This document shows, in pieces, positions 9,671 through 19,574 of a stretch of DNA of 64,000 nt (its first letter is position 1; each line of letters opens with the position of its first letter). A model generated the notes under the pieces. The model had not been told where the DNA came from, made no database searches, and saw nothing but the letters and a program-made list of their open reading frames with translations. The translations under genes were made by a program, and so were the position numbers. The DNA comes from Lutibacter sp. B1 (GTDB lineage Bacteria; Bacteroidota; Bacteroidia; Flavobacteriales; Flavobacteriaceae): positions 101,863 through 165,862 of the forward strand of contig NZ_JAAZUI010000005.1 in assembly GCF_012524075.1 (NCBI RefSeq), read 5' to 3'.

Positions 9671-9671
9671 G
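9664..9671 (+). promoter_or_regulatory. -7 promoter element (TATTTTTG) for pabB; transcript probably leaderless
   Basis: An exact TAnnTTTG match only 5 bp before the pabB ATG at 9677. With the start point about 4-7 nt beyond the element, the mRNA would begin at or next to the start codon. No good -33 TTG at standard spacing. Confidence 0.45.
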
Positions 9672-9676
9672 CGACA

Positions 9677-10978
9677 ATGCAACGAACTGGTAAAAAAATT
9701 CAGATTGAAAATATTTCTGAATTTAAACAACAACTTTTACTATGGGCTCAGCAGTTTAACATCGCTGTTTGGCTAGATAGTAATAATTACCATCAAAAGC
9801 ACTCAACTTTTGATGCAGTATTGGCTATTGATGCATTTTCACATATTGAAACCAATTATAAAAATGCTTTTGAGCAGTTAAAAAACTATCAAACAAAAGT
9901 TAACGATTATATTTTTGGTTATTTAGGATACGATTTAAAAAATGACGTAGAGAAATTAACTTCCGCTAATTTTGATGGATTGCATTTTTCTGATTTATTC
10001 TTTTTTCAGCCAAAAAAAATATTCTTAATTAAAGAAAATACTGTTGAAATAAAATATATTACTGAAGTTGAAAATGAGATTGAAACTGATTTAAAAACTA
10101 TTTTCAAAATCAACAACCAACAAACAAAAACCAATAGTAAAAACATCAAAATAAAATTACGTATCCATAAAGATGAATACTACAACAAGTTACATTCAAT
10201 TTTAAACCACATTCATAGAGGCGATATTTATGAAGCCAATTTTTGTCAGGAATTTTACAGCAAAAATTCAACTATAAATCCGCAGGAAGTTTATCAAAAT
10301 TTAAACGAAATATCCAAACCTCCTTTTGCAACATTTTTAAAGTTAAATGATAAATTTTTATTATCGGCTTCACCGGAACGCTATTTAAAAAAAGAAGGTG
10401 ATACTGTAATTTCACAACCCATAAAAGGAACTGAAAAAAGAGCATCATCAAAAAAAGAAGATGAAAAACTCATTAAAGAGTTAGAACAAAATCCTAAAGA
10501 ACGTGCTGAAAATATTATGATTGTTGATTTGGTGAGAAACGATTTGTCACGTTCAGCCATAAAAGGTTCGGTAAAAGTAGATGAATTATGCAAAGTATAT
10601 ACCTTTGAACAAGTGCATCAACTTATTTCTACAGTTTCATGCAAAGTAAAAAAAAACATACATCCTGTTGATATTATAAAAGATACTTTTCCTATGGGAA
10701 GCATGACCGGAGCTCCAAAAATTTCGGCACTAAAAATTATTGAAGAATTAGAAGAAACCAAACGAGGTTTATACTCTGGTGCTGTTGGTTATTTTACACC
10801 CAATGGAAATTTTGATTTTAATGTAATTATTAGAAGTATTTTATACAATTCATCTAAAAAATACATTTCTTACTCGGTAGGCGGAGCCATAACAGCTCAA
10901 TCTATTCCGGAAAAAGAATACGAAGAATGCTTACTCAAAGCTAAAGCTATGAAACAGGTTTTATTAAAAGCCAAATAA
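9677..10978 (+). CDS. pabB: Aminodeoxychorismate synthase component I (chorismate-binding)
   Basis: 433 aa. Converts chorismate plus glutamine-derived ammonia to aminodeoxychorismate, the branch to p-aminobenzoate and folate. The C-terminal ~250 residues show the anthranilate synthase/isochorismatase core: GDIYEANFCQEF, LSASPERYL, the Lys-containing PIKGTEKR signature, NIMIVDLVRNDL and GSMTGAPK. PIKGT is the PabB-type signature, where anthranilate synthase has PIAGT. No glutamine amidotransferase (pabA) or lyase (pabC) is adjacent. tilS follows 17 bp downstream, probably co-transcribed. Confidence 0.9.
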   Translation: MQRTGKKIQIENISEFKQQLLLWAQQFNIAVWLDSNNYHQKHSTFDAVLAIDAFSHIETNYKNAFEQLKNYQTKVNDYIFGYLGYDLKNDVEKLTSANFDGLHFSDLFFFQPKKIFLIKENTVEIKYITEVENEIETDLKTIFKINNQQTKTNSKNIKIKLRIHKDEYYNKLHSILNHIHRGDIYEANFCQEFYSKNSTINPQEVYQNLNEISKPPFATFLKLNDKFLLSASPERYLKKEGDTVISQPIKGTEKRASSKKEDEKLIKELEQNPKERAENIMIVDLVRNDLSRSAIKGSVKVDELCKVYTFEQVHQLISTVSCKVKKNIHPVDIIKDTFPMGSMTGAPKISALKIIEELEETKRGLYSGAVGYFTPNGNFDFNVIIRSILYNSSKKYISYSVGGAITAQSIPEKEYEECLLKAKAMKQVLLKAK

Positions 10979-10995
10979 TTATCTTTACAACAACT

Positions 10996-12354
10996 ATGAG
11001 AATTCAATTTCAGGAACATATAAACAAAAATTTATCGTTTTTAAATGATAAAAAATTACTTGTAGCTATTTCGGGCGGAATAGACAGCATTGTTTTAACT
11101 CGTTTATTGTATAAATTAGGTTTTTCAATATCGCTTGCACACTGTAATTTTTTATTACGAGGTAAAGACAGCAATAAAGACGAGCAATTTGTTATTGAAT
11201 TAGGAAAAAAATATAAAGTTCCAACCCACACCATTAAGTTTGAAACCGAAAAATATGCGACGGAAAACGGAATTTCTATTCAAATGGCTGCTCGTGAGTT
11301 AAGGTACAATTGGTTTCAGGAAATAATTGAAAATCAAAAATTAGATTACGTAATAACTGCGCATCAAAAAGATGATGTTTTAGAAACCTTTTTAATAAAT
11401 ATTACCCGAGGAACAGGTTTAGATGGTTTAACCGGAATTCCGGAAGTTAATGGAAATATTGTTAGACCTATGCTTCCTTTTTCTAGAGAAGACGTATTGG
11501 TTTACGCTACCAAACACAAATTATTTTGGCGTGAAGACAGCAGTAACTCTTCAATTAAATATCTTAGAAATAAAATTAGACATAAGGTAATTCCTGTTTT
11601 AAAAGAGTTAAATCCGAGTTTGCTAGATTCTTTTCAAAATACACTTGAAAACTTAAAAGGAAGTCAGCAAATAATTAACGACTCCATTAAAAATATTCAA
11701 GAAAAGATTATTTCCTCACAAAACAATAATTTACATCTAAACATTTTAGAACTTAAAAAACTATCGAACCCCAAAATTTATTTGTATGAACTATTAAAAA
11801 CATACGGATTTACAGAGTGGAATGTTATAACCGATTTATTAAATGCACAAAGTGGTAAACAAATTTTAAGCAAAACACATAGGTTAATTAAAAATCGGGA
11901 TTCTCTAATTTTAACTGAAATCGAAATGGTTGATGAAGAAAACACTTCAACCATTTATATTGAAGAAAATACATCTCAAATTTCGCATCCAATTTCACTT
12001 AAATTTGAAACTATTGTAATTCCTTTTGATACAAAAAATCATCAAAATAAAATTTTAAACGAACTTATTTTTGATGATATCAATACCATTTCAATAGATT
12101 ACGACAAACTACAATTTCCTTTAACAATAAGAAAATGGGAAAAAGGAGATTATTTTTTTCCAATTGGATTACAAGGAAAAAAGAAGCTGAGCAAGTTTTT
12201 TAAAGACGAAAAATTATCAATAGTTGAAAAAGATGCTATTTGGCTTTTATGCTCTAAAAAAGAAATTGTTTGGGTTATTGGAAAAAGATTGGATGACAGA
12301 TTTAAAGTTACAAAGACTACTTCAAAAATATTAAAAATAAAATTAATTTCTTAA
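10996..12354 (+). CDS. tilS: tRNA(Ile)-lysidine synthetase
   Basis: 452 aa, the usual full-length form. It attaches lysine to C34 of the CAU-anticodon tRNA-Ile using ATP, switching it from Met to Ile decoding, and is essential in most bacteria. The PP-loop ATP pyrophosphatase motif SGGIDSIV lies at about residues 26-33. Other family blocks are visible: LAHCNFLLRG, ITAHQKDD, NITRGTGLDGLTGI, and the C-terminal TilS domain with RKWEKGDYFFPIGLQGKKKLSKFFKD near 375-400. It follows pabB by 17 bp. Confidence 0.96.
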   Translation: MRIQFQEHINKNLSFLNDKKLLVAISGGIDSIVLTRLLYKLGFSISLAHCNFLLRGKDSNKDEQFVIELGKKYKVPTHTIKFETEKYATENGISIQMAARELRYNWFQEIIENQKLDYVITAHQKDDVLETFLINITRGTGLDGLTGIPEVNGNIVRPMLPFSREDVLVYATKHKLFWREDSSNSSIKYLRNKIRHKVIPVLKELNPSLLDSFQNTLENLKGSQQIINDSIKNIQEKIISSQNNNLHLNILELKKLSNPKIYLYELLKTYGFTEWNVITDLLNAQSGKQILSKTHRLIKNRDSLILTEIEMVDEENTSTIYIEENTSQISHPISLKFETIVIPFDTKNHQNKILNELIFDDINTISIDYDKLQFPLTIRKWEKGDYFFPIGLQGKKKLSKFFKDEKLSIVEKDAIWLLCSKKEIVWVIGKRLDDRFKVTKTTSKILKIKLIS

Positions 12355-12392
12355 TTCTGAATATTTCATTAACTTTATATAAACTATTGTTA

Positions 12393-12746
12393 ATGAATTC
12401 ATTTAAAAAAATATTGGTATTTATTTTACTAATTCTTTGTTTTAATATTGGTTTTTCACAAGAAAAAAATGATTCGTTACCATACAGTATTTATACGTCT
12501 TCTAATTTATCTTCAAATTTTAACAAATACAATCTTAATAAAACGCTTAATTTAACATCCTTTAAATTTGTATCACTCGATGTTAGTAATATTGAGGACG
12601 GCCTATTTACAATAAGCTACAATAATTTAAACAAAACTCCCAGCAAATATATTTATGATACTTATATGGATATATACCAAAACCTTAATTTAAAAAAAAG
12701 TTTTTTTAAAGTATCCGATTTATACATAGTCCCTCGTAAAAAATAA
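12393..12746 (+). CDS. Small secreted protein of unknown function
   Basis: 117 aa from the ATG at 12393; an in-frame TTG at 12387 exists, but the ATG gives a normal signal peptide (FKKILVFILLILCFNIGFSQ, cleavage after FSQ). The mature ~95 residues are rich in Asn, Tyr, Ser and Leu (NLSSNFNKYNLNKTLNLTSF) with no recognised domain. The basic C-terminus reads VPRKK. It lies 38 bp after tilS on the same strand and may be read through from it. No function can be assigned. Confidence 0.65.
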   Translation: MNSFKKILVFILLILCFNIGFSQEKNDSLPYSIYTSSNLSSNFNKYNLNKTLNLTSFKFVSLDVSNIEDGLFTISYNNLNKTPSKYIYDTYMDIYQNLNLKKSFFKVSDLYIVPRKK

Positions 12747-12855
12747 AATTAGAATCTTTCATTCACAAAAAAAACGATTTCGTTAAATTAGCATAATAAA
12801 AATACTTAATTAATTTAGCTTTTGTATTTTTCAGCACTAATAATTAATAAAATCA

Positions 12856-15444
12856 ATGACTACACAACCTAAACTTACACGATTTAACGAAAATGTTTTA
12901 TCGAAATACCAAATATACAATAGCATTTTTATGACACTTCCGTTTGATGCTATTAGTAGAACAGGAGTATTATTGCCTTTATTTCATGAAGTATGTAAAA
13001 ATGGTTTTTCTAATAAAAAAAATCCAACAGAAATTGTTGAAGATTTTTTTGAAACCTATCAACAAAATCCTTTAGAAAAAGATAAAATAAATTTACTCTT
13101 TCGTTTTATTCAATATATAGAACGTCAAGTTGTGTTGTTTGATGCAATAGAAGATGCCGCATTTCCAATTGTAAATAATATGGATGGTGTAGGTACTTTA
13201 CGTAACAGTAAAGAAACTGCAACACAAGAAAATAAAAAAGAAGCTCTAAAGAAACATTTAGAAAACTTTAAAGTGCGTATTGTATTAACTGCACACCCAA
13301 CTCAATTTTATCCTGGTACAGTTTTAGGAATTATAACCGATTTGGCTGAAGCAATAGAGAAAAACGATTTACTTTTAATAAACAAGCTTTTAGCTCAATT
13401 AGGAAAAACTCCATTTTTTAAGCACGAAAAACCTTCACCTTTTGATGAAGCTGTTAGCTTAATTTGGTATTTGGAAAACGTATTTTACTATTCGGTTTCA
13501 AGCGTATACAATTATATCCAAAGTAATATTTTTGAAGGCGAACCTATTAATAACGAAATTATTAATCTTGGTTTTTGGCCTGGTGGAGACAGAGATGGAA
13601 ACCCTTTTGTAACAACTGAAATTACTTTAAATGTTGCCAAACGCTTAAAGTCAACTATTTTAAAAAATTATTACCGAGATATCAGAATCTTAAAAAAACG
13701 CTTAACATTTAACGGAGTTGAACAACCAATTACCGAATTAGAGAAATTACTATTTGACAATAGCGTTAATCCGGAATTAAATACTATGATTCCTTTAAAT
13801 GAATTCATAGAAAAGTTACAAGGAATAAAAGATACTCTAATTTTAAAACACCAATCACTTTATTTAGAAGAAATTAACGACTTTATAAATAAAGTACATT
13901 TATTTGGCTATCATTTTGCTACATTAGATATTAGACAAGACAGTAGAGTTCATCATAACGTTTTTGCCGAAATTGTAAATACTCTTTTAGAAGAAGGAAA
14001 CACAGAGTTTCCAAAAAATTACTTGGAACTTCCTGAAGATGATCAACTTAAAATTCTTTCAAATGTAAGTGACAATATTGATGTTTCTATTTTTAAAGAT
14101 GAAATGGTTTCTAAAACTTTAGGATCAATTCAAGCAATAAAAACCATTCAGCAAAATAATGGCGAACGTGGAGCAAACAGGTATATTATAAGTAATAACC
14201 AAACGGCAATTAATGTTATGGAAACTTTTGCCATGTTTAATTTGTGCGGTTTTAACCATAATATTACTGCCGATATTATCCCTCTTTTTGAAACTGTAGA
14301 TGATTTAACCAATGCCGAAAGTGTAATGGCTAAATTATATTCAAACGAAGCTTACATGAATCATCTTGCACAAAGAGGTTATAAACAAACTATAATGCTT
14401 GGTTTTTCTGACGGAACTAAAGATGGAGGCTATTTAATGGCGAATTGGTCTATTTTTAGAGCCAAAGAAAATTTGACTAAAATTTCAAGAGACTATGGTA
14501 TTAAAGTTATCTTTTTTGATGGACGTGGCGGACCACCGGCTCGTGGTGGTGGAAAAACACATCAGTTTTATGCATCATTAGGACCAACAATTGAAGATGA
14601 TGAAATACAACTAACAGTACAAGGTCAAACCATAAGTTCAAATTTCGGAACCTTAGATTCATCTCAATACAATATTGAACAGTTATTAAGTGCCGGTATT
14701 TCAAATGAATTGTTTAGCAATGCCAATCATATTATGACGAAAAACGACTCAGACATAATGAATGATTTAGCAGTGACAAGCTACAAAGCGTATGTTGATT
14801 TTAAAAATCACCCTAAATTTATGCCTTATTTAGAGCGAATGAGTACTTTAAAATATTACGCAAAAACAAATATTGGAAGCCGACCTTCAAAACGTTCAAA
14901 AGCTGACAGTTTAAACTTCTCCGATTTACGTGCCATTCCTTTTGTTGGTTCGTGGAGCCAGTTAAAACAAAATGTTCCCGGTTTTTTTGGTGTTGGTACC
15001 GCTTTAAAAAAATATGAAGATAAAGGCGAGTTTGATAAACTTAAACAATTTTACAAAAGCTCAGATTTCTTTAAAACATTAATTGGTAACAGTATGATGT
15101 CACTTTCAAAATCATTTTTTGAATTAACGCAATACATGGAAAAGGATGAAGAATTTGGAGATTTTTGGAAAATTATTTATGAAGAATACCTTACAACCAA
15201 ACGCCTTATTTTAAAACTTACTGACTATACAGAATTAATGCAAAGCAATAAAGTAGGTAAAGCCTCTATCAACATAAGAGAAAATATTGTATTGCCTTTG
15301 CTTACAATACAGCAATATGCTCTAATTAAAATTCAAGAATTACAAAAACAAGAAAATCCGGATGCAGATTTACTGAGTATTTACGAAAAAATGGTCACAA
15401 GGTCGCTGTTTGGAAATATCAATGCCAGTAGAAATTCTGCATAA
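12856..15444 (+). CDS. ppc: Phosphoenolpyruvate carboxylase
   Basis: 862 aa, normal for the bacterial enzyme. Carboxylates PEP to oxaloacetate, the anaplerotic feed of the TCA cycle. Family signatures are all present: the catalytic histidine motif VLTAHPTQ near 148, GFWPGGDRDGNP near 237, the substrate-binding GFSDGTKDGGYLMANW near 516, and the glycine loop FFDGRGGPPARGGG near 555. The C-terminus ends NASRNSA rather than the canonical ..RNTG; that segment normally reaches the active site, so the change is small but worth noting. A DinB-like gene begins 2 bp after the stop. Confidence 0.96.
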   Translation: MTTQPKLTRFNENVLSKYQIYNSIFMTLPFDAISRTGVLLPLFHEVCKNGFSNKKNPTEIVEDFFETYQQNPLEKDKINLLFRFIQYIERQVVLFDAIEDAAFPIVNNMDGVGTLRNSKETATQENKKEALKKHLENFKVRIVLTAHPTQFYPGTVLGIITDLAEAIEKNDLLLINKLLAQLGKTPFFKHEKPSPFDEAVSLIWYLENVFYYSVSSVYNYIQSNIFEGEPINNEIINLGFWPGGDRDGNPFVTTEITLNVAKRLKSTILKNYYRDIRILKKRLTFNGVEQPITELEKLLFDNSVNPELNTMIPLNEFIEKLQGIKDTLILKHQSLYLEEINDFINKVHLFGYHFATLDIRQDSRVHHNVFAEIVNTLLEEGNTEFPKNYLELPEDDQLKILSNVSDNIDVSIFKDEMVSKTLGSIQAIKTIQQNNGERGANRYIISNNQTAINVMETFAMFNLCGFNHNITADIIPLFETVDDLTNAESVMAKLYSNEAYMNHLAQRGYKQTIMLGFSDGTKDGGYLMANWSIFRAKENLTKISRDYGIKVIFFDGRGGPPARGGGKTHQFYASLGPTIEDDEIQLTVQGQTISSNFGTLDSSQYNIEQLLSAGISNELFSNANHIMTKNDSDIMNDLAVTSYKAYVDFKNHPKFMPYLERMSTLKYYAKTNIGSRPSKRSKADSLNFSDLRAIPFVGSWSQLKQNVPGFFGVGTALKKYEDKGEFDKLKQFYKSSDFFKTLIGNSMMSLSKSFFELTQYMEKDEEFGDFWKIIYEEYLTTKRLILKLTDYTELMQSNKVGKASINIRENIVLPLLTIQQYALIKIQELQKQENPDADLLSIYEKMVTRSLFGNINASRNSA

Positions 15445-15446
15445 TT

Positions 15447-15962
15447 ATGAATTCACTTTTTTTGCCCGAAAATGAATATGCGCCTTATTATAAACAATAT
15501 ATAGGTACTTTAAAGAATGTTGATTTATTAGATGCTTTAGAAACTTCATTGAATGAAATTTTAAAAACAACAACAAATTTATCTGATGAAAAATTAACAT
15601 ACAGATATGCTGAAGATAAATGGACTATTAAACAACTCATTCAGCATTTAATTGATACTGAACGAATTTTAAGCTATAGAGCTCTAAGATTTTCAAGAAA
15701 TGATGCTACAGAAATTCATGGTTTTGATGAAAACTGGTATGTAAACAACTCTAATGGTAATGATAGAGATTTTAAAGACTTACTAGAAGAATTAACCTTT
15801 GTTCGAAAATCAAGCATTTCATTATTTAAAAGTTTTACTGATGAAATGTTAGCCCTTTCTGGTACTGCAAATGGAAGTGATGTAACTGTTAGAGCATTGG
15901 GTTTTATAATTGCAGGACATCAAACCCATCACCTAAACATTATAAAAGAAAGATATCTTTAA
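15447..15962 (+). CDS. DinB family protein (DinB_2-like four-helix bundle)
   Basis: 171 aa. The sequence shows the metal-binding histidine pattern of the DinB/YfiT-like superfamily: TIKQLIQHLIDTER near 70 and AGHQTHHLNIIKERYL at the C-terminus, where HxxxH supplies two ligands. Members are divalent-metal four-helix proteins, some of which are thiol-dependent transferases; the true substrate here is unknown. It starts 2 bp after ppc and is almost certainly translated from the same mRNA. Confidence 0.88.
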   Translation: MNSLFLPENEYAPYYKQYIGTLKNVDLLDALETSLNEILKTTTNLSDEKLTYRYAEDKWTIKQLIQHLIDTERILSYRALRFSRNDATEIHGFDENWYVNNSNGNDRDFKDLLEELTFVRKSSISLFKSFTDEMLALSGTANGSDVTVRALGFIIAGHQTHHLNIIKERYL

Positions 15963-16044
15963 TATTTTTATGAAAGTACAATACTCTTTTATTTTAAATT
16001 AAAATACTCAATATTATAAGTTTAACTTTCCAAAATTTAAATAT

Positions 16045-16052
16045 TATATTTG
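16045..16052 (+). promoter_or_regulatory. Probable -7 promoter element (TATATTTG) for the penicillin acylase-lacI pair
   Basis: Exact match to TAnnTTTG, 27 bp upstream of the ATG at 16080, in a 117-bp gene-free gap. No clear -33 TTG at standard distance. Confidence 0.45.
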
Positions 16053-16079
16053 ATATGTTGTTAAAAGAAATCATTTATA

Positions 16080-18470
16080 ATGAAAATCCTAAAGAAAGTT
16101 TTTCTAATTATTGCTATATTATTAATTCTTCTATGTATAGGAGGTTGGATATATTACAATAGTTTAAAACCAATATATTCAGGAAATATAAAGTTAAAAA
16201 ACTTAGAAAAAGAAACTACAATATATTTTGATGATTATGGAATACCACATATATACGCTCAAAATAAAACCGATGCATTAACAGCTCTTGGTTATGTTCA
16301 CGCACAAGACAGATTGTGGCAAATGGAATTAATTAGGAGGATTGCTCCCGGAAAGTTGTCGGAAATCTTTGGCGAAAAAATGCTTCAAACCGATCAATTC
16401 TTTGTGAGCTTAGGTATTGAAGAAGCTTCTAAAAAAACCATTGAAAATCTGAATAAAAATAGTGATTCGTACAAACTGGCAAATGCCTATTTGGAAGGAG
16501 TAAACCAATTTATTAAAAACGGAACTACACCAATAGAATTTACATTAGTTGGTGTTAAAAAGGAGCCTTTTCAACTTAATGATATTTACAATATACTGGG
16601 ATACATGTCTTTCAGCTTTGCACAAGCACATAAAACCGACCCTTTATTAAGTATTTTAAAAGAAAAATTAGGTGAAGATTACTTAAAGGAATTAAATATT
16701 GATATAGACCCTAATACTACATTGATAAAAAACTCAAAACATAATGTTGAAACTTTTGAAAATATGGTTTCAAGCATTGACCAAATAATGGACAAAATGC
16801 CTGTTTCACCTTTTATTGGGAGTAACAGTTGGGTTGTTTCTTCAAAAAAAACAAGTACCGGAAAAGTGTTTTTTGCCAACGATCCTCACATCTCATATTC
16901 TCAACCATCCGTATGGTATGAAGCACATATAAACACACCAAACTACGAAATTTATGGTTATTATTTGGCAGGTGTGCCATTTCCACTTTTAGGACATAAC
17001 AGAAATTACGCTTACGGTTTAACTATGTTCGAAAATGATGATATCGACTTTTATAAAGAAACAAATCATCCAACAGACAGCTTGAAATATAAAACACCTA
17101 AAGGCTATGAAAATTATAAAACTACAATCAAAACTATAAAAGTTAAAGATCAAAAAGATGTTAAAATAACCGTTAAAAAAACACGACACGGACCAATTAT
17201 GAATAATGCAATTGAAAACATAACACAAAGTGAACCCATTTCAATGTCGTGGATTTTTACAACGTTCAATGTAGATGTGTTAAAAGCGCTTTACACTATT
17301 TCAAATGCAACTAAAATGGAAGATGTTAAAAAAGGAGCATCTATGATTTATGCGCCCGGTTTAAATATAATGTATGGTGATGTTAAAGGAAATATTGCTT
17401 GGTGGGCAACAGGTAAATTGTACAAAAGCAAACCTCATGTAAACAGAAAATTCATATTAGATGGCAGTACTGGTGAAGATGATCCTATTGAATATTTAGA
17501 TTTTAGCGAAAACCCAATGGCTGAAAATCCGAAATGGAACTACGTATATTCAGCAAATAACCAACCTGACTCTATTGCCAGTATTTTATATCCGGGTTAT
17601 TATTTACCCGAAGACAGAGCAAAACGTATTGTGCAATTATTAGAACCTAAAAACGATTGGAATAAAAACGATTTTAAAAAAATGATTACAGATAATGTTT
17701 CTGTAAATTCTTCTGAAATTATAAAAATATTAACCTCATCAATTCAAACAGAATCATTAACTGAAAATCAGCAAAAATCCCTACAAATACTACAAAATTG
17801 GGACGGATCTAATACTACCAAAAATATTGCTTCTACCATATACAGTAAATGGATTTATTTATATTTAGAAAATACTTTTGAAGATGAATTAGGAAAAACA
17901 CTCTTCAATCAACTTTTAAAAACACATATAATAAAACGAGTTATTTCTAATCAAATTAAAAAGGAAGAATCCATTTGGTGGGATAATGTTGAAACTGTTG
18001 ACAAAACGGAAAGCAGATCTCAAATTTTGTTAAATTCTTTTATTGAAACCATAAATTCGTTAGAAAATCAACTTGGTGAAGATATATTAAACTGGAATTG
18101 GGGAAAAATTCATACCTTAGAGCACCCGCACCCGTTAGGCACAATTGCGTCTTTAAGAAGTATTTTTAATGTGGGACCATTTGAAGCTTCGGGAACAATT
18201 GGAGTAATCGATAATAAAAGTTATGAGTTTACTGATTCGGGAATATACAACGTATTTTCAGGTCCATCAACAAGAAGAATTATTGATTTCTCAGATATTG
18301 AAAATAGCATTAGTATTTTACCAACAGGGCAATCGGGAAATCCTTTTAGTAAATTCTATAAAGACCAAGCAGAAATGTATAACAAGGGTGAGTTCAGAAA
18401 AATGAAATTAAACAAACAAGAAATAATTAGTACTTCAACCAAATTAACTCTTTTACCAACAAATGAATAA
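16080..18470 (+). CDS. Penicillin acylase family protein (Ntn hydrolase)
   Basis: 796 aa. An N-terminal hydrophobic segment (VFLIIAILLILLCIGGWIYY) acts as signal anchor. The alpha part carries DDYGIPHIYAQNKTDALTALGYVHAQDRLWQMEL, typical of the family. The self-cleavage site and nucleophile lie in GSNSWVV near residue 248; the Ser of SNSW becomes the N-terminus of the beta chain. The beta part shows NDPHISYSQPSVWYEAH and the oxyanion-stabilising Asn region. Family members hydrolyse amides, including penicillin G, acyl-homoserine lactones and peptide-like compounds; the substrate is not predictable. It overlaps the next gene, a LacI regulator, by 8 bp, so the two are tightly co-expressed. Confidence 0.9.
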   Translation: MKILKKVFLIIAILLILLCIGGWIYYNSLKPIYSGNIKLKNLEKETTIYFDDYGIPHIYAQNKTDALTALGYVHAQDRLWQMELIRRIAPGKLSEIFGEKMLQTDQFFVSLGIEEASKKTIENLNKNSDSYKLANAYLEGVNQFIKNGTTPIEFTLVGVKKEPFQLNDIYNILGYMSFSFAQAHKTDPLLSILKEKLGEDYLKELNIDIDPNTTLIKNSKHNVETFENMVSSIDQIMDKMPVSPFIGSNSWVVSSKKTSTGKVFFANDPHISYSQPSVWYEAHINTPNYEIYGYYLAGVPFPLLGHNRNYAYGLTMFENDDIDFYKETNHPTDSLKYKTPKGYENYKTTIKTIKVKDQKDVKITVKKTRHGPIMNNAIENITQSEPISMSWIFTTFNVDVLKALYTISNATKMEDVKKGASMIYAPGLNIMYGDVKGNIAWWATGKLYKSKPHVNRKFILDGSTGEDDPIEYLDFSENPMAENPKWNYVYSANNQPDSIASILYPGYYLPEDRAKRIVQLLEPKNDWNKNDFKKMITDNVSVNSSEIIKILTSSIQTESLTENQQKSLQILQNWDGSNTTKNIASTIYSKWIYLYLENTFEDELGKTLFNQLLKTHIIKRVISNQIKKEESIWWDNVETVDKTESRSQILLNSFIETINSLENQLGEDILNWNWGKIHTLEHPHPLGTIASLRSIFNVGPFEASGTIGVIDNKSYEFTDSGIYNVFSGPSTRRIIDFSDIENSISILPTGQSGNPFSKFYKDQAEMYNKGEFRKMKLNKQEIISTSTKLTLLPTNE

Positions 18471-19497
18471 AAGAATTACCATAAAACAAATTGCAAAAGC
18501 GCTGCATGTTTCAATCTCAACTGTTTCAAAAGCCTTAAATGACAGTTATGAGATTAGTGAAGAAACAAAGCAAAAAATTCAGCAATACGCTAAAGAACAC
18601 AACTATAAACCTAATACTCTAGCATTAAGTTTACAGAATAAAAAAACCAAAACCATTGGTATTATAATACCAAACATCTTAAATCATTTCTTTGCTAAAA
18701 TATTAAGAGGAATTGAAACGGTATGTGCAGAAAAAGGTTACAATATTATCACTTGCATTACCAATGAATCGTATCAAAAGGAAGTAAATACAATGAATAT
18801 GCTATCTAATGGAACTATTGATGGTTTTATAGCTTGTCTTTCAGAAGAAACCTTAAAGCTCCAAAAAGTAGATCATTTCAATGATATTTTAAATGAAGGA
18901 ACTCCTATTGTTCTGTACGACCGTGCTCATAAAGATATTAAATGCGATAAAGTTGTTACAGACAATATAAAAAGTGCATACAAAGCTACCCGATTTTTAA
19001 TGAAATCAGAATGCAAAAATATAGCGTTTATTTCTACCATTGAAAGTTTAAATGTAGGTAAGTTTAGAGCACAAGGTTATATAAAGGCTCTAACTAAATA
19101 CGGTGTAGTTCCTGATGAAAATTTAATAATTCGCCTTGAAAATAATAAAACTTTAAAAGAACGTATTAATAAAATGCTTGATTACAAATCTGTTGATGGT
19201 ATTTTTACTGTTGATGAAATGTCCGATGCTATTGTAACTCAGGTTTTAAATGAACGAAAAATTAGAATTCCTGAAGATATTTCAATAATTGGATTTACAA
19301 ATGGTATTTTGTCAAAACATGGCTCTCCTCCTTTAACTGCAGTAAATCAATTTGGCGAAGAAATTGGCGAAACAGCTGCAAAAAGATTGATAGAAAAACT
19401 AGAAAATAAAGTTGATTTTAACGATATTAAAACTGAAATTATTAGAACAGAATTAATTGAACGAGGTTCTACCAAAAAAATGTTTATTAAGTTTTAA
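18463..19497 (+). CDS. LacI/PurR-family transcriptional regulator
   Basis: 344 aa, standard length. The N-terminal LacI helix-turn-helix (ITIKQIAKALHVSISTVSKALND) is at residues 4-26, and the hinge motif KPNTLALSLQ follows near 53. The rest is a periplasmic-binding-protein-like sensor domain (KTIGIIIPNILNHFFAKILRGIE; DGIFTVDEMSDAI; DISIIGFTNG). Such proteins usually sense sugars or purines. Here the gene overlaps the penicillin acylase gene by 8 bp, and no sugar-utilisation gene is adjacent, so the effector and targets are unknown. A strong bidirectional terminator follows. Confidence 0.95.
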   Translation: MNKRITIKQIAKALHVSISTVSKALNDSYEISEETKQKIQQYAKEHNYKPNTLALSLQNKKTKTIGIIIPNILNHFFAKILRGIETVCAEKGYNIITCITNESYQKEVNTMNMLSNGTIDGFIACLSEETLKLQKVDHFNDILNEGTPIVLYDRAHKDIKCDKVVTDNIKSAYKATRFLMKSECKNIAFISTIESLNVGKFRAQGYIKALTKYGVVPDENLIIRLENNKTLKERINKMLDYKSVDGIFTVDEMSDAIVTQVLNERKIRIPEDISIIGFTNGILSKHGSPPLTAVNQFGEEIGETAAKRLIEKLENKVDFNDIKTEIIRTELIERGSTKKMFIKF

Positions 19498-19518
19498 TAC
19501 TTTTTTTGATAAAAATTT

Positions 19519-19562
19519 AAAAAAAGAACGCCTCCAAAATATTTTGGAGGCGTTCTTTTTTT
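19519..19562. terminator. Strong bidirectional terminator between lacI-type gene and the T9SS nuclease-like gene
   Basis: Long perfect inverted repeat centred at 19540/19541 (left arm from 19519, right arm to 19562). The core stem GAACGCCTCCAAAAT is flanked by A7 on one side and T7 on the other, so it can work in both directions for the two convergent genes. Confidence 0.92.
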
Positions 19563-19574
19563 AACATACTTTAA

